Source: Pleodorina starrii
Lineage: Eukaryota > Chlorophyta > Chlorophyceae > Chlamydomonadales > Volvocaceae
Assembly: GCA_030267565.1 (NCBI GenBank)
Contig: BRXU01000009.1
Coordinates: forward strand, 1,944,001 to 2,008,000
Direction of reading: 5' to 3'
DNA: 64,000 bases
Shown here: one piece after another, positions 60,247 to 64,000 of the stretch
Layout: each line of letters opens with the position of its first letter
Numbering within the stretch: the stretch's first letter is position 1
Position numbers and translations under genes: made by a program
Notes under the pieces: model-generated
Database searches by the model: none
What the model was told of the DNA's origin: nothing
The model's input: only the letters and a program-made list of their open reading frames with translations

Positions 60247-63200
60247 ATGTGCCCACCCACCCACGCAAACCGAACGCTACACCGATGCGACACTGGCATG
60301 ACCCAAGCGCCCTACTGGCCCGTGCCGTCTCACCTGCACGCGTGGGGACGTGTCCGCGGCCTGCGCACCAGCAGCCCCGCCCGCCCCATGCTCGTCCGCC
60401 GCAGCCGCTGGGGGGAAGTGCAGCTCGCCATCCACGCCCCGCGCTAGGTCAGGCGGCGCCTCCGTCCCTCCCGCCGCGGCAGCCGGCTCCTACGTTATGC
60501 GAGTTGGAGCGGGGGCGCGAGAGTCGCGTCACGTTGGGCCCGCAGGGAGGGAGGGTAGCTACTAGTCAGGGCTGGGCCCAAACAGTCGCAGGCGCCATCG
60601 TAGCCGTGAACGTTCTTTCAGGAGCACGGCGGCTACACTGGTGCTACACTGTTACTGGACCGCGCCTCGACAGGCACCCGCGACCGCACATCGGCGCTTG
60701 CGGCTGCATCAGGAGAGGGATTGTGCACGCTTCTAGCGCAGGAGAGGCACGAAGCCTGCCCGAGATTGGTTAGCATGACCCAAGCGCCCTGCTGGCCCGT
60801 GCCGTCTCACCTGCACGCGTGGGGACGTGTCCGCGGCCTGCGCACCGGCAGCCCCGCCCGCCCCATGCTCGTCCGCCGCAGCCGCTGGGGGGAAGTGCAG
60901 CTCGCCATCCACGCCCCGCGCTAGGTCAGGCGGCGCCTCCGTCCCTCCCGCCGCGGCAGCCGGCTCCTACGTTATGCAAGTTGGAGCGGGGGCGCGAGAG
61001 TCGCGTCACGTTGGGCCCGCAGGGAGGGAGGGTAGCTACTAGTCAGGGCTGGGCCCAAACAGTCGCAGGCGCCATCGTAGCCGTGAACGTTCTTTCAGGA
61101 GCACGGCGGCTACACTGGTGCTACACTGTTACTGGACCGGGAGGGAGGGTAGCTACTAGTACAGCCGCAGGCGCCATCGTAGCCGCGAAGTTTCCTTTCC
61201 CATCAGCAGGAAACCTATCGTGACCTTGACCCTTTTCCCCGGGCTTGACCCCGGGCTGTGCCCACCTATCCACGCAAACCGAACGCTACACCGATGCGAC
61301 ACTGGCATGACCCAAGCGCCCTGCTGGCCCGTGCCGTCTCACCTGCACGCGTGGGGACGTGTCCGCGGCCTGCGCACCGGCAGCCCCGCCCGCCCCATGC
61401 TCGTCCGCCGCAGCCGCTGGGGGGAAGTGCAGCTCGCCATCCACGCCCCGCGCTAGGTCAGGCGGCGCCTCCGTCCCTCCCGCCGCGGCAGCCGGCTCCT
61501 ACGTTATGCGAGTTGGAGCGGGGGCGCGAGAGTCGTGTCACGTTGGGCCCGCAGGGAGGGAGGGTAGCTACTAGTCAGGACTGGGCCCAAACAGTCGCAG
61601 GCGCCATCGTAGCCGTGAACGTTCTTTCAGGAGCACGGCGGCTACACTGGTGCTACACTGTTACTGGACCGCGCCTCGACAGGCACCCGCGACCGCACAT
61701 CGGCGCTTGCGGCTGCATCAGGAGAGGGATTGTGCACGCTTCTAGCGCAGGAGAGGCACGAAGCCTGCCCGAGATTGGTTAGCATGACCCAAGCGCCCTG
61801 CTGGCCCGTGCCGTCTCACCTGCACGCGTGGGGACGTGTCCGCGGCCTGCGCACCGGCAGCCCCGCCCGCCCCATGCTCGTCCGCCGCAGCCGCTGGGGG
61901 GAAGTGCAGCTCGCCATCCACGCCCCGCGCTAGGTCAGGCGGCGCCTCCGTCCCTCCCGCCGCGGCAGCCGGCTCCTACGTTATGCAAGTTGGAGCGGGG
62001 GCGCGAGAGTCGCGTCACGTTGGGCCCGCAGGGAGGGAGGGTAGCTACTAGTCAGGGCTGGGCCCAAACAGTCGCAGGCGCCATCGTAGCCGTGAACGTT
62101 CTTTCAGGAGCACGGCGGCTACACTGGTGCTACACTGTTACTGGACCGCGCCTCGACAGGCACCCGCGACCGCACATCGGCGCTTGCGGCTGCATCAGGA
62201 GAGGGATTGTGCACGCTTCTAGCGCAGGAGAGGCACGAAGCCTGCCCGAGATTGGTTAGCATGACCCAAGCGCCCTGCTGGCCCGTGCCGTCTCACCTGC
62301 ACGCGTGGGGACGTGTCCGCGGCCTGCGCACCAGCAGCCCCGCCCGCCCCATGCTCGTCCGCCGCAGCCGCTGGGGGGAAGTGCAGCTCGCCATCCACGC
62401 CCCGCGCTAGGTCAGGCGGCGCCTCCGTCCCTCCCGCCGCGGCAGCCGGCTCCTACGTTATGCGAGTTGGAGCGGGGGCGCGAGAGTCGCGTCACGTTGG
62501 GCCCGCAGGGAGGGAGGGTAGCTACTAGTCAGGGCTGGGCCCAAACAGTCGCAGGCGCCATCGTAGCCGTGAACGTTCTTTCAGGAGCACGGCGGCTACA
62601 CTGGTGCTACACTGTTACTGGACCGGGAGGGAGGGTAGCTACTAGTACAGCCGCAGGCGCCATCGTAGCCGCGAAGTTTCCTTTCCCATCAGCAGGAAAC
62701 CTATCGTGACCTTGACCCTTTTCCCCGGGCTTGACCCCGGGCTGTGCCCACCTATCCACGCAAACCGAACGCTACACCGATGCGACACTGGCATGACCCA
62801 AGCGCCCTGCTGGCCCGTGCCGTCTCACCTGCACGCGTGGGGACGTGTCCGCGGCCTGCGCACCAGCAGCCCCGCCCGCCCCATGCTCGTCCGCCGCAGC
62901 CGCTGGGGGGAAGTGCAGCTCGCCATCCACGCCCCGCGCTAGGTCAGGCGGCGCCTCCGTCCCTCCCGCCGCGGCAGCCGGCTCCTACGTTATGCGAGTT
63001 GGAGCGGGGGCGCGAGAGTCGTGTCACGTTGGGCCCGCAGGGAGGGAGGGTAGCTACTAGTCAGGGCTGGGCCCAAACAGTCGCAGGCGCCATCGTAGCC
63101 GTGAACGTTCTTTCAGGAGCACGGCGGCTACACTGGTGCTACACTGTTACTGGACCGCGCCTCGACAGGCACCCGCGACCGTACATCGGCGCTTGCGGCT

Positions 63201-64000
63201 GCATCAGGAGGGGGATTGTGCACGCTTCTAGCGCAGGAGAGGCACGAAGCCTGCCCAAGATTGGTTAGCATGACCCAAGCGCCCTGCTGGCCCGTGCCGT
63301 CTCACCTGCACGCGTGGGGACGTGTCCGCGGCCTGCGCACCAGCAGCCCCGCCCGCCCCATGCTCGTCCGCCGCAGCCGCTGGGGGGAAGTGCAGCTCGC
63401 CATCCACGCCCCGCGCTAGGTCAGGCGGCGCCTCCGTCCCTCCCGCCGCGGCAGCCGGCTCCTACGTTATGCGAGTTGGAGCGGGGGCGCGAGAGTCGTG
63501 TCACGTTGGGCCCGCAGGGAGGGAGGGTAGCTACTAGTCAGGGCTGGGCCCAAACAGTCGCAGGCGCCATCGTAGCCGTGAACGTTCTTTCAGGAGCACG
63601 GCGGCTACACTGGTGCTACACTGTTACTGGACCGCGCCTCGACAGGCACCCGTGACCGCACATCGGCGCTTGCGGCTGCATCAGGAGAGGGATTGTGCAC
63701 GCCTCTAGCGCAGGAGAGGCACGAAGCCTGCCCGAGATTGGTTAGCATGACCCAAGCGCCCTGCTGGCCCGTGCCGTCTCACCTGCACGCGTGGGGACGT
63801 GTCCGCGGCCTGCGCACCAGCAGCCCCGCCCGCCCCATGCTCGTCCGCCGCAGCCGCTGGGGGGAAGTGCAGCTCGCCATCCACGCCCCGCGCTAGGTCA
63901 GGCGGCGCCTCCGTCCCTCCCGCCGCGGCAGCCGGCTCCTACGTTATGCGAGTTGGAGCGGGGGCGCGAGAGTCGCGTCACGTTGGGCCCGCAGGGAGGG
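60247..64000 (+). repeat. higher-order satellite, 477- and 532-bp units, continues past the window
   Basis: The landmark CATGACCCAAGCGCCCT recurs with its ATG at 60298, 60775, 61307, 61784, 62261, 62793, 63270 and 63747. Intervals are 477, 532, 477, 477, 532, 477, 477. Units share about 350 bp and differ in the spacer: short spacers hold GCGCCTCGACAGGCACCC, long ones hold CTTTCCCATCAGCAGG and CTTTTCCCCGGGCTTG. The larger period is 1486 bp. Only scattered single-base differences separate copies. Each unit contains, on the minus strand, an exon-like segment (positions +36 to +145 from each landmark). Confidence 0.95.

Noticed and set aside
60247..64000. CRISPR array or plus-strand gene family (repeated 67-, 71- and 174-codon ORFs)
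   Set aside because: Units of 477-532 bp are nearly identical throughout, with no short repeats and unique spacers. The plus-strand ORFs overlap each other in different frames and resemble nothing known.

Overview
The window is nuclear DNA from a GC-rich, intron-rich green alga, most likely a volvocine relative of Chlamydomonas or Volvox. The reasons are a pherophorin with a long Ser-Pro-Pro rod, a chloroplast geranylgeranyl reductase, a plant-type Kelch/PPP phosphatase, a plant-type METTL14 subunit with a DPPW motif, genes cut into 5-13 exons, and TGTAA polyadenylation motifs downstream of several stops. Gene models were built by hand from reading frame, GT-AG or GC-AG boundaries and phase continuity. 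Nine models close in frame from ATG to stop; a tenth has an intact 3' part and runs off through a satellite.

Layout, left to right: an unidentified multi-pass membrane protein (81-4197, +); a pherophorin (7227-12669, +); a BSL/BSU1-type Kelch-repeat Ser/Thr phosphatase (14983-19892, +); a family-2 glycosyltransferase (22444-25543, +); geranylgeranyl reductase CHLP (26761-29684, -). A PRMT-like protein lacking both double-E-loop glutamates follows (30730-35970, +), then METTL14 with an RGG-rich N terminus (37078-41877, +). Next is an Old Yellow Enzyme-type flavin oxidoreductase (43268-55463, -) whose second intron is an 8-kb tandem-repeat field. The window ends with a Rossmann NAD(P)-binding protein (56209-57259, +), the 3' part of a SAM-dependent methyltransferase (59026-60217, -) and a higher-order satellite from 60247 to the window edge.

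The unusual part is the repeat landscape. The OYE intron passes from a C/T-rich minisatellite through (CCGCCCAG)n and (CCACCCAG)n to (CCCA)n, each octamer one base from the last. It sits exactly where about 55 conserved OYE residues are missing. The right-hand satellite alternates 477- and 532-bp units with a 1486-bp higher-order period, and each unit carries a plausible minus-strand exon. Three families of short interspersed motifs recur in introns on both strands, and some copies form the 3' splice site.

The genes do not form one pathway. CHLP and the pherophorin fit a photosynthetic alga with a glycoprotein matrix. The PRMT-like gene lying next to an RGG-rich METTL14 is suggestive but unproven. 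No RNA gene, CRISPR array, origin or autonomous transposon could be supported.
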